A DNA stretch of 64,000 nucleotides from Hyphomonadaceae bacterium UKL13-1 (GTDB lineage: Bacteria > Pseudomonadota > Alphaproteobacteria > Caulobacterales > Aquidulcibacteraceae). The notes beneath the pieces were generated by a model. That model was not told the DNA's origin and ran no database searches. It saw nothing but the letters and a program-made list of their open reading frames with translations. The position numbers were made by a program, and so were the translations under genes. Below are positions 1 to 8,760 of the stretch, in pieces; the stretch's first letter is position 1; each line of letters opens with the position of its first letter. Location: assembly GCA_001602435.1 (NCBI GenBank), contig CP012156.1, forward strand, positions 1,570,001-1,634,000. Direction: 5' to 3'.

Positions 1-278
1 AAGTCCTTTTCCATCGCCGCACGGCTGGCTTCGACCTTTTTGCGGGCATCTTCAAAAGCGGCCTTGATCAAATCCTCAAGGATTTCGACATCTTCAGCCA
101 CGCACAGGCTGGGATCGATCGAGATCGCCAACAGCTTACCTTCACCATTGCTGGTGATTTTCACCATGCCGGCACCTGCACTGCCCTCGGCTTCGATTTT
201 CTCCATTTTCTTATGCGCATCAGCCACTTTCGACTGCATCTGCTGCATGGTCTTCATCAATCCGCCAAGGTCTTTCAT
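1..278 (-). CDS. ybaB: YbaB/EbfC nucleoid-associated protein (3' part off window)
   Basis: Small DNA-binding nucleoid-associated protein of the YbaB/EbfC family, usually about 105-110 residues. About 92 codons are visible and the C-terminus runs off the left edge. The protein begins MKDLGGLMKTMQQMQSKV and continues with the helical N-terminus and the ISIDPSL-type strand typical of the family. The ATG at 278 is preceded by an AGGACGAG ribosome-binding site. It lies 48 nt downstream of dnaX on the same strand. dnaX-ybaB-recR is the usual bacterial order, so recR is expected just outside the window (inference). Confidence 0.93.
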   Translation of the reverse strand, partial: MKDLGGLMKTMQQMQSKVADAHKKMEKIEAEGSAGAGMVKITSNGEGKLLAISIDPSLCVAEDVEILEDLIKAAFEDARKKVEASRAAMEKD

Positions 279-326
279 CGCACTCGTCCTGTCAAAAAGG
301 GATACGCCATGATCCCGAATTAAGTT

Positions 327-2204
327 CTAGTCGCCGACGCGGCGGCGGTTAAAGTCCACCGATAGGACATTGCTGACCTCAGCGTCACCGTCTTCATCGC
401 CGTCCTCAACGACAGCTTCCAAGGCCACTTCTGGAACCGGTGCGGCGCGGACGTCGAGAATGCGGGCACCGGGAAAAGCTCTCAGTGCCGCAACGACTTC
501 GGGGGCCTGTTTAGCGGCATCGACCCGCTCAACCTCCAAACGCTTGTTCCGCTCGGCAATACTCTCTTGCCCGCCAGAGCCCGCTTCTACCAGCCAGTCG
601 TCGCCTGTAAGGGCAGACAGCGCTTCCACGGCGCGCTTTTGAAGGTCTACCGGCGCATTGGGCAAAAGCTCGATCACCAAGCGGCCGGGCTCGAGGCTCA
701 CTGGGCGGACAAAGCGTTCCAATTCTGTCACGAGCACAATTTCACGGGCGTCTTCAAGCGCTTCGAGCAAGCCTTCAAAGCTTAAACTCGGCTGCGCGGC
801 TGATGTAGGTGTAGGCTCCGCGGCTTGGGGTACCAAGGCGGCCGTTGGGCCAGCACTGTGGCCTTGGGACGATGCTGGGCCCGGCGAGCCAGAGCTCGCC
901 ATGGGCTGGCCAATCAAGAGACGGGCTAAATCTTCAGGCGGCGGCAATTGCTGGGCAGCGCACGCGCGCAACAAACACATTTCAGCGGCTTGGACCGGAT
1001 CAGGTGCCCGGCCCGATTCTTCAAAGCCCCGCAAGATCAATTGCCACAGGCGGCCAAGCGCGGCAGGTGTGGTACTGTGCGCAAAGGCCTTCATTTGCTG
1101 GATATGGTCGCTTGCGCCTGCGGGATGCCAATCAGCACCCAGAACATCCCCGCGCGAGATCTCGTGGGTTAAGTCCATCAAGTCGCGCAGCACAAGGCCC
1201 GGATCAGCCCCCAAATCATATTGTTCGCGGAAAGCTTGTAGCGCCGTCTTGGCATCGCCCTTGAGGATCGCGCCCAGCAAATCCATGGTGCGGGTCCGGT
1301 CAGCCAGACCCAACATGTCGCGGATCTCGGTGCCGGTGACCCCATTGCCCTGATCCTGCACTATGGCTTGATCCAAGAGCGAAAGGCCGTCGCGAGCAGA
1401 GCCTTCGGCCGCGCGTGCAATCAATTCCACGCCGTCGCGCGCAATCTGCGTGCCTTCACGACTTGCGATCTTTTCCAAATAATCGGCCAGCACCACGGGC
1501 TCAATCCGGCGCAAATCAAAGCGTTGGCAGCGCGACAAAATGGTGACGGGGACCGAGCGAATTTCGGTGGTTGCAAAGATAAATTTCACATGCGGAGGCG
1601 GCTCCTCCAACGTCTTCAACAGCGCGTTGAACGCGCTCTTTGACAGCATGTGCACTTCGTCGATGATATAGACCTTGTAGCGCGCCGCGATTGGGCCATA
1701 GCGCACCCCATCGAGCAATTCGCGCATATCACCCACCCCGGTGCGCGAGGCAGCATCGAGTTCAAAGACATCGGGATGATTGCCCCGCGTGATGGCTTCA
1801 CACTGGCTGCCGAGCGGATCAAGCTGGATCGAAGGCCGATCTATCGTCTCCGTTTGATAATTGAGCGCGCGCGCAATCAGGCGGGCTGTCGTGGTTTTGC
1901 CGACCCCGCGCACCCCGGTCAGCATGAATGCATGGGCGATGCGGTTAGAGGCAAACGCATTGGTCAAGGTGCGAACCATCGCCTCTTGCCCAATCAAATC
2001 TTCAAAGCGTTGGGGCCGATATTTGCGGGCCAGCACCAAATAAGGTTGGGCACCTTGCCCAGCTGCGGTCTTTTGTGGCACCTCTGCAGGCTCACCAAAC
2101 ATCGACAAGGTCAGATCGTCCGGCTCAGCATCGGCTTGGTCGTACCCAGAAAATCCTCCTGACTGTGGAAGATCACCTTCACCGCCAAGATCCGTTTCGT
2201 CCAT
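327..2204 (-). CDS. dnaX: DNA polymerase III subunit gamma/tau
   Basis: Clamp-loader ATPase of the replicative polymerase, 625 residues. The AAA+ module starts near residue 55 (LARKYRPQRFEDLIGQE). It has Walker A GVRGVGKT near 97-104, Walker B IIDEVHML, the LLKTLEEPP stretch and the sensor region with SRC (arginine finger). A long C-terminal tau extension follows. The region between Walker A and Walker B that in E. coli carries four zinc-binding cysteines has only one Cys here. The frame stays open to 2354, but that extension would run through the SRP RNA gene, so I use the ATG at 2204 (MDETDLGG), which has a GGA element upstream. I saw no A-rich slippery site for a short gamma form. Confidence 0.96.
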   Translation of the reverse strand: MDETDLGGEGDLPQSGGFSGYDQADAEPDDLTLSMFGEPAEVPQKTAAGQGAQPYLVLARKYRPQRFEDLIGQEAMVRTLTNAFASNRIAHAFMLTGVRGVGKTTTARLIARALNYQTETIDRPSIQLDPLGSQCEAITRGNHPDVFELDAASRTGVGDMRELLDGVRYGPIAARYKVYIIDEVHMLSKSAFNALLKTLEEPPPHVKFIFATTEIRSVPVTILSRCQRFDLRRIEPVVLADYLEKIASREGTQIARDGVELIARAAEGSARDGLSLLDQAIVQDQGNGVTGTEIRDMLGLADRTRTMDLLGAILKGDAKTALQAFREQYDLGADPGLVLRDLMDLTHEISRGDVLGADWHPAGASDHIQQMKAFAHSTTPAALGRLWQLILRGFEESGRAPDPVQAAEMCLLRACAAQQLPPPEDLARLLIGQPMASSGSPGPASSQGHSAGPTAALVPQAAEPTPTSAAQPSLSFEGLLEALEDAREIVLVTELERFVRPVSLEPGRLVIELLPNAPVDLQKRAVEALSALTGDDWLVEAGSGGQESIAERNKRLEVERVDAAKQAPEVVAALRAFPGARILDVRAAPVPEVALEAVVEDGDEDGDAEVSNVLSVDFNRRRVGD

Positions 2205-2236
2205 GCTGGGGTTCCAAACTGTGGGTGCGCACAGGT

Positions 2237-2345
2237 AAAAGGGTGGAGACCGAACGGCGACCCATAGCGAAACTCGTTGCGGCTGCTTCCTTCCGGACCT
2301 GACCGAATTGGCGAGGACTACGTCCACCGCCGATCTCCACCCCCC
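2237..2345 (-). ncRNA. ffs: SRP RNA (4.5S RNA, bacterial small type)
   Basis: RNA component of the signal recognition particle, which binds Ffh. On the minus strand, positions 2304-2281 read GGTCAGGTCCGGAAGGAAGC followed by AGCC, the near-universal SRP domain IV hairpin with its GGAA tetraloop and asymmetric internal loop. The ends pair: GGTGGAGA at the 5' side (about 2343-2336) with TCTCCACC at the 3' side (about 2249-2242). A T-run at 2240-2237 looks like the end of a terminator. Length is about 105 nt, normal for a 4.5S RNA. The position just upstream of dnaX is common in alphaproteobacteria. The exact ends are estimates. Confidence 0.95.
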
Positions 2346-2466
2346 ATATCGCAAGTCAGGCCGCTAGTTTCAAGCGCTAATGGCGGCAATCCTGTGGATG
2401 CAGCAGGTGCCAGCCAGCAACAAATCGTGCTTGACCAAGACGGGCGGGCCAGTTCAGGTGCAGTCT

Positions 2467-3423
2467 ATGGCACAAACTTCTGATTTCATCCCCTTCACCG
2501 CCTTCCCTCTCGACCGCGCCAGCGCGCTGCGCCGCGACGCCGACAAAATGGAAAGCCTGCTCAATCATCCCGACACCGATCTGATCTTGATCCAAGACGG
2601 CAAGCCTGTTTTGAGCCAAGACCCGCAATCGACCGGCGCCCGGAAGCTATTACGATTGGCCAGCAGCAGCCGATCCGCCTTTCTGCCAAAATCGAGCCCA
2701 GAACCCATTTTGATGGGCTTAGACGACAAGGGCCGGGCAACCTTTGCAACCACCTTGCCCGCCCGGTTTGATTGGAATGACGGCCCGATTCAAGGCTTGG
2801 GCGAACCCGAAGATTTGCGCATGGCCGCAGGCATCATGGACATGGCCGACCTCGCCATTGCCGGCACGGCGAAAGCGATTTTGGACTGGCATAGCCGCCA
2901 CGGCTTTTGCGCCAATTGCGGTGAAACAACCCATATGGCCGAAGCTGGTTGGAAACGGGCCTGCCCATCGTGCAAAACGGAACATTTCCCGCGTACAGAC
3001 CCGGTCGCCATCATGCTCGCAGTTAAAGGCGATCAATGTTTGCTAGGTCGCGGTATTGGCTTTCGGGCGGGCTTTATCTCAGCCCTGGCTGGCTTCATCG
3101 AACCCGGCGAAACAGTAGAAGAAGGCTGCGCGCGCGAGTTGTTTGAAGAAGCTGGCGTCAAGATGACCAGCGCGCGCATTGTCGCCAACCAACCTTGGCC
3201 CTTCCCATCGCAATTGATGATTGGCCTAATTGCCGAGGTCGAGAGCTATGACCTCAACATTGATACGCACGAAATATCCCAAGCCATCTGGTTTAGCCGG
3301 GATGAGGCGCGGCAACTTTTGTCTGAAGCCGGTTGTACACGCGATGGCGTGACCTTACACGCCCCGCCTCCACTTGCGATTGCCCATCATCTGATCCGCA
3401 TCTGGGTCAGCGAGAAGGTTTAG
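2467..3423 (+). CDS. nudC: NAD(+)/NADH pyrophosphatase NudC
   Basis: Hydrolyses NAD(H) to NMN(H) and AMP, and in the family also removes NAD caps from RNA. 318 residues from the ATG at 2467; the frame is open from 2380 but that upstream part lacks family similarity. A variable N-terminal domain is followed by a zinc ribbon (Cys148, 151, 166, 169: CANC and CPSC). The Nudix box is at about 209-231 (GFIEPGETVEEGCARELFEEAG spans it). The NADH-specific signature is NQPWPFPSQ, with Asn replacing the usual first Ser of SQPWPFPxS. It is divergent from dnaX/SRP RNA, and its stop codon overlaps that of the convergent DUF3501 gene. Confidence 0.95.
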   Translation: MAQTSDFIPFTAFPLDRASALRRDADKMESLLNHPDTDLILIQDGKPVLSQDPQSTGARKLLRLASSSRSAFLPKSSPEPILMGLDDKGRATFATTLPARFDWNDGPIQGLGEPEDLRMAAGIMDMADLAIAGTAKAILDWHSRHGFCANCGETTHMAEAGWKRACPSCKTEHFPRTDPVAIMLAVKGDQCLLGRGIGFRAGFISALAGFIEPGETVEEGCARELFEEAGVKMTSARIVANQPWPFPSQLMIGLIAEVESYDLNIDTHEISQAIWFSRDEARQLLSEAGCTRDGVTLHAPPPLAIAHHLIRIWVSEKV

Positions 3424-4013
3424 GCAAAATCCCGTGCCAACTCGGCCCGTGTAGCTGGGCTCAAGATCGTCAGATGGGCATAGCTCTCATGATCGCTGCC
3501 GACCATGATTTGGGTTGTCGGCTCCCGAAACACGGCGATATGGGCGGGTTCCAGCGGAAAATGCATGAAGTGAACCGAAGACGCCTTGCCATCCGAGCGC
3601 GTGCGCTCGACGTCACCTTCCGGCACCGCGCGGACTTTCTCGGTTCCGATTTGTAAGAAGAAATGTTCTTCAATGCCGCCCAAACGCGCGAGAATATTGG
3701 CCCGACGCACAGGCTCATCAATTTCAAACATAATGGTTGCGACTAATTCAGACCCCTTAGGGATCAGAGGGTTATAGGCGGCCAATTCGTCCTGAATTTG
3801 TTCCTCCCCGCCCTTTTCAATCAGAAGCATCTCTTGAATCTGGAACAACATCGTCTCGAACGTTTCGAAATAGACGGTGCAGACAGGCCCCAGATCAATC
3901 CGGCGCAGTTTCTTGATCGGCAATAATTCGGCCCGACGCGCCTTGCGAACGAGGGAGAATTCCGCATCCGGTATCAAGTCAGAACGGGTGATGGTGCGAG
4001 AAGAAGCAGGCAT
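3420..4013 (-). CDS. DUF3501 family protein
   Basis: 197-residue soluble protein matching my recollection of the DUF3501 family: N-terminal SRTITRSDLIPDAEF, then a RRIDLGPVCTVYFET segment, then FEIDEP, and a C-terminal FPLEPAHIAVFRE. Biochemical function is unknown. It sits 10 nt downstream of the Fe-S oxidoreductase and third in line after rubrerythrin, a recurrent three-gene neighbourhood in proteobacteria, so a supporting role in that redox system is likely (inference). The start at 4013 is chosen because the frame upstream overlaps the preceding gene; CTAGGAAAAAAA just before the ATG gives a ribosome-binding site overlapping the previous stop. Confidence 0.85.
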   Translation of the reverse strand: MPASSRTITRSDLIPDAEFSLVRKARRAELLPIKKLRRIDLGPVCTVYFETFETMLFQIQEMLLIEKGGEEQIQDELAAYNPLIPKGSELVATIMFEIDEPVRRANILARLGGIEEHFFLQIGTEKVRAVPEGDVERTRSDGKASSVHFMHFPLEPAHIAVFREPTTQIMVGSDHESYAHLTILSPATRAELARDFA

Positions 4014-4023
4014 GTCTTTTTTC

Positions 4024-5424
4024 CTAGCTAAGGCCGTAGGCGCGGGCCAAAATCTCAATGGGGTGGGCTTGTAGAGGTTGTTTTGCAGGGCCCTTGTCTG
4101 GCCCAGTCTCCGCAATCAACATCTGCCCCAAATGCTTGCACGCCAACGGGCAGTCGGAGCACAAAGTCTCATTATCTTTGGCAGCGACCTGTTTGGCGGC
4201 CGGCTTACCAACTTTAAAGGCCATTGGCTTGGTTTCTTTCAGGACCCCAAACGTGCCGCCATGGCCAGAGCAACGTTCCACCACATCCACTTTGGTGTCT
4301 GGAATGAGCTTGAGCATCTCGGCCGACTTCTGGCCCATATTCTGCGCCCGCGCGTGGCAGGCGTGATGCACGGTCACGCCACCTTCGATGGGGTTTAGAC
4401 CCGCAGCCAATCCAAATGTCTTGGATAGCTCGACCATGTATTCGCTGATGTCTTTGGTAGCGGCAGCCAACTTCTTCACTTGCGGATTATCCGGCAAGAT
4501 CAATGGCCACTCAAACTTCATCATCAAGCCACAAGAGGCCGTCAAGGCGATGACATCATGGCCCGTATCGATCCAATGTTCAAAATGGGCCGCAACACGG
4601 GCAGCCCGCCCGGCCACTTCGGCAATATCGCCCGCCTCCAATTGCGGCATCCCACAGCATTCGGGATAAACCAAGGTGCTGGCAATGCCTTGCTTCGCCA
4701 AAACCTCAGCGGCAGCAACGGCGGTATCTGGGGCGTTATAATCGACAAAGCAGGTCGCATAGAGGGCGGCTTTGCGCTGATTATAGGCGGGACCTGCTGC
4801 ATCGCCCGGCGTCGTCATCGCCAATCTGTCGGAGGCCGTGGTTGTGTGGAATTTCGGCAGCTCAACATCGGCATCAATGCCGGTCAACGCCTCAATTACT
4901 TGGCGGACAGGCTTATTTTTAACGTCGCTCGCCCAATTCGCGATGCCTGCAACCGGACGGGCCAAACGGCCATTGCGGTCGGTTTCGCCTAAGGCCTCTC
5001 GGACCGGGTTCTCGATCCCATCCGCCCGACGCTTCGCAGCGCGATGGCGTAAAATTAGATGCGGGAAGTCCAAGTCAAATTCGTGCGGCGGCACGTAGGG
5101 GCATTTGGTCAAGAAGCACATATCGCACAAGGTGCACGCGTCGGCGACATCCTGATAGGCAGCCTTGGGCACGCTATCGAGTTCACCGGTCGGACTTTCA
5201 TCAACCATATCAAACAGTTTAGGGAAAGACTCACACAGATTGAAGCAGCGCCGACAGCCGTGGCAGATATCGAACACGCGCTCCATCTCATGCTCGATGA
5301 GAGACAGATCGTAATAGCTCTCTTCCTGCCAAGCGATTGGATGACGAAATGGGGCATCAAGACTGCCCTCACGCGGTGCCCGCTTTGTCTCTTCTGCCAC
5401 GAAGTGCCCTTTCCCTAGTAACAT
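4024..5424 (-). CDS. Fe-S oxidoreductase (heterodisulfide reductase / GlpC-like)
   Basis: 466-residue cytoplasmic protein with two N-terminal 4Fe-4S motifs of the CxxCxxCxxxC type (Cys54/57/60/64 in CHGCRRCFNLC and Cys97/100/103/108 in CTLCDMCFLTKC). Two C-terminal cysteine-rich CCG-type domains follow, containing YPECCGMPQLEAGD and, further on, RCSGHGGTFG, plus SDCPLACKHLGQM near the end. This architecture is that of heterodisulfide reductase subunit D / GlpC-like electron carriers. Located between rubrerythrin (60 nt upstream) and DUF3501 (10 nt downstream), it is a good candidate for passing electrons to the rubrerythrin di-iron site (inference). The catalytic partner and electron donor are not in the window. 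Confidence 0.9.
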   Translation of the reverse strand: MLLGKGHFVAEETKRAPREGSLDAPFRHPIAWQEESYYDLSLIEHEMERVFDICHGCRRCFNLCESFPKLFDMVDESPTGELDSVPKAAYQDVADACTLCDMCFLTKCPYVPPHEFDLDFPHLILRHRAAKRRADGIENPVREALGETDRNGRLARPVAGIANWASDVKNKPVRQVIEALTGIDADVELPKFHTTTASDRLAMTTPGDAAGPAYNQRKAALYATCFVDYNAPDTAVAAAEVLAKQGIASTLVYPECCGMPQLEAGDIAEVAGRAARVAAHFEHWIDTGHDVIALTASCGLMMKFEWPLILPDNPQVKKLAAATKDISEYMVELSKTFGLAAGLNPIEGGVTVHHACHARAQNMGQKSAEMLKLIPDTKVDVVERCSGHGGTFGVLKETKPMAFKVGKPAAKQVAAKDNETLCSDCPLACKHLGQMLIAETGPDKGPAKQPLQAHPIEILARAYGLS

Positions 5425-5484
5425 CCGAAATAAGCAAGAGGGCTGAGCTTAGCCCAGCCCCCTGCCAGAATCGGAAAACGCGAA

Positions 5485-5907
5485 TTATGCGTCCATGCTG
5501 TCCAAAGCGCGCTGGAAACGACCAGCGTGGGACTTTTCAGCTTTTGCCAAGGTCTCAAACCAATCCGCAATTTCGTCGAAGCCTTCTTCACGCGCAGTGC
5601 GCGCCATACCGGGATACATGTCGGTATATTCATGAGTTTCGCCAGCGATCGCAGCTTTCAGATTGTCAGCAGTGGCACCGATTGGCAGGCCGGTGGCTGG
5701 ATCGCCAACCGATTCCATGAATTCCAAATGGCCATGGGCGTGGCCGGTTTCACCTTCGGCGGTCGAACGGAAGACACTGGCGACATCGTTATAGCCTTCC
5801 ACATCTGCCTTTTGCGCGAAGTAAAGATAGCGGCGATTGGCTTGGCTTTCACCGGCGAAGGCTTCTTTAAGATTGTCGAGTGTTTTGCTGGTTGCGAGGC
5901 TCATCAT
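5485..5907 (-). CDS. Rubrerythrin family di-iron protein
   Basis: 140-residue ferritin-like four-helix protein, probably a peroxide reductase. Two repeats each carry a Glu and an ExxH: Glu20 ([10 protein letters not shown]), Glu53/His56 (GETGHAHGH), Glu90/Glu94 (AGETHEYTD) and Glu124/His127 (AEKSHAGRF). It lacks the C-terminal rubredoxin domain of classical rubrerythrin, so it must receive electrons from a separate protein; the adjacent Fe-S oxidoreductase is the obvious candidate. The start is one of two adjacent ATG codons (5907 or 5904) behind AGGAGAG. The frame is open further upstream, to 6030, but without a good ribosome-binding site. It heads the operon with the Fe-S and DUF3501 genes. 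Confidence 0.93.
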   Translation of the reverse strand: MMSLATSKTLDNLKEAFAGESQANRRYLYFAQKADVEGYNDVASVFRSTAEGETGHAHGHLEFMESVGDPATGLPIGATADNLKAAIAGETHEYTDMYPGMARTAREEGFDEIADWFETLAKAEKSHAGRFQRALDSMDA

Positions 5908-6079
5908 GTCTCTCCTGAAAATCGAAGCTAACCCTTGCCTGACATCGCAGACAGGTTGCCGGGGCCTGAGTACAGAAAGTTGGCGCAAATACCAATTGAA
6001 TTTAACTATCGTACCCATAGATTTGATCAATGTTACGTGAGCGGTCCATAACTCGCTCGTGCAACCAAGGGCAGGTAGG

Positions 6080-7183
6080 TTATGGCTGGGGACCCGCAGC
6101 AGCGGGCTGGGCTACAGGTGCCGTCGGTGTGACGGGCAAGACGCCGTCGGCGGCCTCTGCCGGCGTGGTGTTGGCCCCGGTAGCTTCCCCACCCGCCCCA
6201 TCGGCACCGGTGCTGGCACCGTTCATTTGTAGAAGGCTTGCCGGATCAATCGGCTGGGTTTGGCCTTGGGGCACATTTGGGCCCGGTGCTTCGGTGCCGT
6301 CTGGATAAACCCAGCGTGAAGCCCCTTCATCGATACTGATGGCCGCCTTTGGCGCAAAGCCCTGGCTGCCATCATTGAGCCGCAAGACGTACCAAGCAAT
6401 ACCCGAATTGGTTTGGCCAATCACACGGACCACTTCGCCGGGTTGGAGCGCACGGACAATTCGGGAATTGGGCAGCGGTGTTGCTTGCACGTTGGCGATC
6501 TGGATGGCGCGGCCCACAGCACCGACGGTGGCATTGTCCGCGCCGATCCCATCATTTCCGTTGGCGTCATCATCGGCCGTTGTAAAGCGCTGCAAAATAT
6601 AAACAATCGTGTTGCCATCCAATGGGACACGCATCCACAACTCACCCTCCGCCTCTACCGATCCGTCAGACACGAGGCGGGTGCCACCGTCGACGGTGCC
6701 AACAATTTTGCCAGACATCGAAGGGGTTTCACGCAGGTTCAAAAGGGCGGACGTGACGATATTGCGAACGCCGCCGCTAATTTTATTACTCCCGCTTGTT
6801 GGCACAATCTCGCGAAACAAGGCCTTTGGGGCGAAGCCCTTCGCACCATCCACAGCGGTCAATGAAATCCACTCAACCCCGGCTTTCTCACCGACGCTTT
6901 GAGCCGATACAATGGTGCCTTCCTTGAGTACCAAAGCGATAGGTGCCGTCAGAGACGCCTCTTTCCGGACTTCTGTACGCCCCAAGGCACTATAGGATTT
7001 TGGCCCATCCAAGGTCGGCACCGCTGCTTGTTGGCCCGAGAACATTGCCCTAAACCCGAAAAAGGCACCCAAGATCACCAGCGCCGAAACGCCAATTGCG
7101 CCCATGATCAGTAAGACCCGGCTTGCACCGCTCGATCCCCGAGGCCGCATAGCTTGCGATGTCTGGGTTTCCTCTGAAAACAT
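6080..7183 (-). CDS. Membrane-anchored protein with three SH3-like repeats
   Basis: 367 residues with a short cytoplasmic N-terminus, one membrane helix at about 22-45 (VLLIMGAIGVSALVILGAFF), and an outside region with three bacterial SH3-like repeats. The repeats are recognisable by strands such as LTAPIALVLKEGTIV, LNLRETPSMSGKIVGTV and TPLPNSRIVRALQPGEVV, each ending in a tryptophan-containing strand and a G-F-x-P/Y-I pattern. The C-terminus is Ala/Pro/Gly/Thr-rich low complexity. SH3b repeats usually bind cell-wall peptides or proteins. It follows a longer paralogue by 121 nt on the same strand. The ATG at 7183 has only a weak Shine-Dalgarno; a perfect 12-bp palindrome (CTTTCGCGAAAG, 7192-7203) lies just upstream. 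No specific function is known. Confidence 0.8.
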   Translation of the reverse strand: MFSEETQTSQAMRPRGSSGASRVLLIMGAIGVSALVILGAFFGFRAMFSGQQAAVPTLDGPKSYSALGRTEVRKEASLTAPIALVLKEGTIVSAQSVGEKAGVEWISLTAVDGAKGFAPKALFREIVPTSGSNKISGGVRNIVTSALLNLRETPSMSGKIVGTVDGGTRLVSDGSVEAEGELWMRVPLDGNTIVYILQRFTTADDDANGNDGIGADNATVGAVGRAIQIANVQATPLPNSRIVRALQPGEVVRVIGQTNSGIAWYVLRLNDGSQGFAPKAAISIDEGASRWVYPDGTEAPGPNVPQGQTQPIDPASLLQMNGASTGADGAGGEATGANTTPAEAADGVLPVTPTAPVAQPAAAGPQP

Positions 7184-7304
7184 GCACTTGGCTTTCGCGA
7201 AAGACGGGTTGGGACCTACGGATTAATCAGCGTTTCGGCTGGTGCTTTATCAGGACTTGCGCCAGCGCAACAGGGGTTAGGCCGTGAGAGCAACAGCGCC
7301 AACC

Positions 7305-8585
7305 TTATTGATTGGCAACAAGGGCCCGACCAGACAACCATCCCTGATTCCCCTTAGGCGAGGTGACTTGGTACCACGGCATACCGGCAACAATGCGAAC
7401 ATCTTCAACCGACATCAAGGTATCGGTTGGCAAAACCTCCAGCACCGGATCGCTCGCAACCCCGGGGCGTGCCCGCAAGCTCGCTGTCGGGGTATCCACA
7501 CGCATCAGTGTGCCCACGCTAACAGCCATGGGCCCAGCTGGAACTTCGGGCTCAGCTTTCGGCGCTGGCGGCGTGCTGGCTTCCGCTGGCGGTGCCGCGG
7601 CGACAGCGGTCGCAGCTATGCTGGGGTTTTGCGAGGCCAGCATGGCTGAATTGCCCGATATCCAGCCCGTTCTGCCATTGGTCAATTGAACTTGGTACCA
7701 AGCTTGCCCATTCGACATGTGCTGGGCGACAACCATGACCATCACGCCACTGGCCACTTGTCCCATCTGTGGGCTTTCAAGTGCGGGGCTTTGATAGATG
7801 GACGCTGGCGGTCCGATAATCTGGTAGGTCAGGGGTTGCGCCATCGGCACGGCTCCCACTTGGACCGGGGCAATCGGCATAATGGAGCCGTTAATTGTAT
7901 TGCCGGCCAGCGGATCCAGGCTTGAATAATCGCCGTCGCCCTCGCCCAGCGGAGCCAACATATCTTCGCGGATAAATCCCGACCGAGAGCGATCCGTCGG
8001 CAATGTGATACGCAGCCAATTCAGGCCGCCAACTTCGATACGCCCCGTCACATCCAAGATCGTGTCGGGGGCCAGCAACATAATCACCGCGCTGGTCGGA
8101 TCAGGCGAGACGCGTGCCTCGGTGGAGACATCCACGCGGCGCATTTCCGGTGGTGAGATTTGCTGGATATCCAGCCCCTCGGTTAAAGCCGACAGACCGG
8201 CTGGGTCGAGTCCTGTCTCGGTGTCTTGCGCCGGGCCAAACAGTCGCCAAGCAATAAAGCCAACCAACACAAGAAGGGCCGCAATCGCCACCCATCGGGT
8301 CAATCGCAGGATCGTAAAGCCAGTGGATACTTCCGATGCCAGATCCGCGCGGGGTACGTAGCGTGACGCCGATTCCCGTTCAAAATTTGGCTCTGGCTGA
8401 GCTGGCATTGTATCGTGCGCGCTTTGGGAAAAATTCCCAGTGCTGGGCTCGCTAGGCTCGATAATGGCGGCTAAGGGGCTACCGCAGCGCGAACAAACAC
8501 TTCCCGGCCCGGCATAGGGCAGCTCAAGTTGAGCGCGGGCAAACTCGCATGCGCTCGGCTCATTCGAACACCGACCTTTCCGCAC
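7305..8585 (-). CDS. Zinc-ribbon, transmembrane, triple SH3-like repeat protein
   Basis: 427 residues from the GTG at 8585, chosen because GAGGAG lies 7 nt upstream; the frame is open to 8645. Order of parts: an N-terminal cysteine cluster (Cys6, Cys13, Cys31, Cys34; the last two as CSRC) that looks like a cytoplasmic zinc ribbon, a Pro/Ser/Glu linker, a membrane helix at about 99-117 ([19 protein letters not shown]), then three SH3-like repeats outside (segments starting [31 protein letters not shown] and [16 protein letters not shown]). Each repeat ends in a W-Y/L-x-V plus G-W/F-I/L-S pattern. It resembles the downstream gene but with the added zinc ribbon. I do not recognise a named family. 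A terminator separates it from hppA. Confidence 0.8.
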   Translation of the reverse strand: MRKGRCSNEPSACEFARAQLELPYAGPGSVCSRCGSPLAAIIEPSEPSTGNFSQSAHDTMPAQPEPNFERESASRYVPRADLASEVSTGFTILRLTRWVAIAALLVLVGFIAWRLFGPAQDTETGLDPAGLSALTEGLDIQQISPPEMRRVDVSTEARVSPDPTSAVIMLLAPDTILDVTGRIEVGGLNWLRITLPTDRSRSGFIREDMLAPLGEGDGDYSSLDPLAGNTINGSIMPIAPVQVGAVPMAQPLTYQIIGPPASIYQSPALESPQMGQVASGVMVMVVAQHMSNGQAWYQVQLTNGRTGWISGNSAMLASQNPSIAATAVAAAPPAEASTPPAPKAEPEVPAGPMAVSVGTLMRVDTPTASLRARPGVASDPVLEVLPTDTLMSVEDVRIVAGMPWYQVTSPKGNQGWLSGRALVANQ

Positions 8586-8712
8586 TACCACTCTCCTCAC
8601 CTGCCTCGTTCGGATCAGCCTAACCAACCATTGTGACTTGGCCAAGCGCCCCGCTGCGCTTTAGACGGTTAAATTCTCGCCATCCGCCGTGACATTGAGC
8701 CCCAAACAAAAA

Positions 8713-8740
8713 AGCCCCGGTCTCTCGACCGGGACTTTAA
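8713..8740 (-). terminator. Rho-independent terminator of hppA
   Basis: On the minus strand, AAGTCCCGGTC-GAGA-GACCGGGGCTT forms a strong G+C hairpin followed by TTTTTT. It lies 20-50 nt past the hppA stop and upstream of the zinc-ribbon SH3 gene, so it separates the two transcripts. Confidence 0.85.
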
Positions 8741-8760
8741 TATTTTGATGGTCTGGTGGT

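Noticed and set aside
2205..2354. N-terminal extension of dnaX by 50 residues
   Set aside because: It runs across the SRP RNA gene and has no resemblance to DnaX; the ATG at 2204 gives the family-like N-terminus.
6000..6040. TTGATCAA upstream of rubrerythrin as an FNR-type site
   Set aside because: An FNR site needs TTGAT-N4-ATCAA; here the half sites overlap directly, and position relative to a promoter is unknown.
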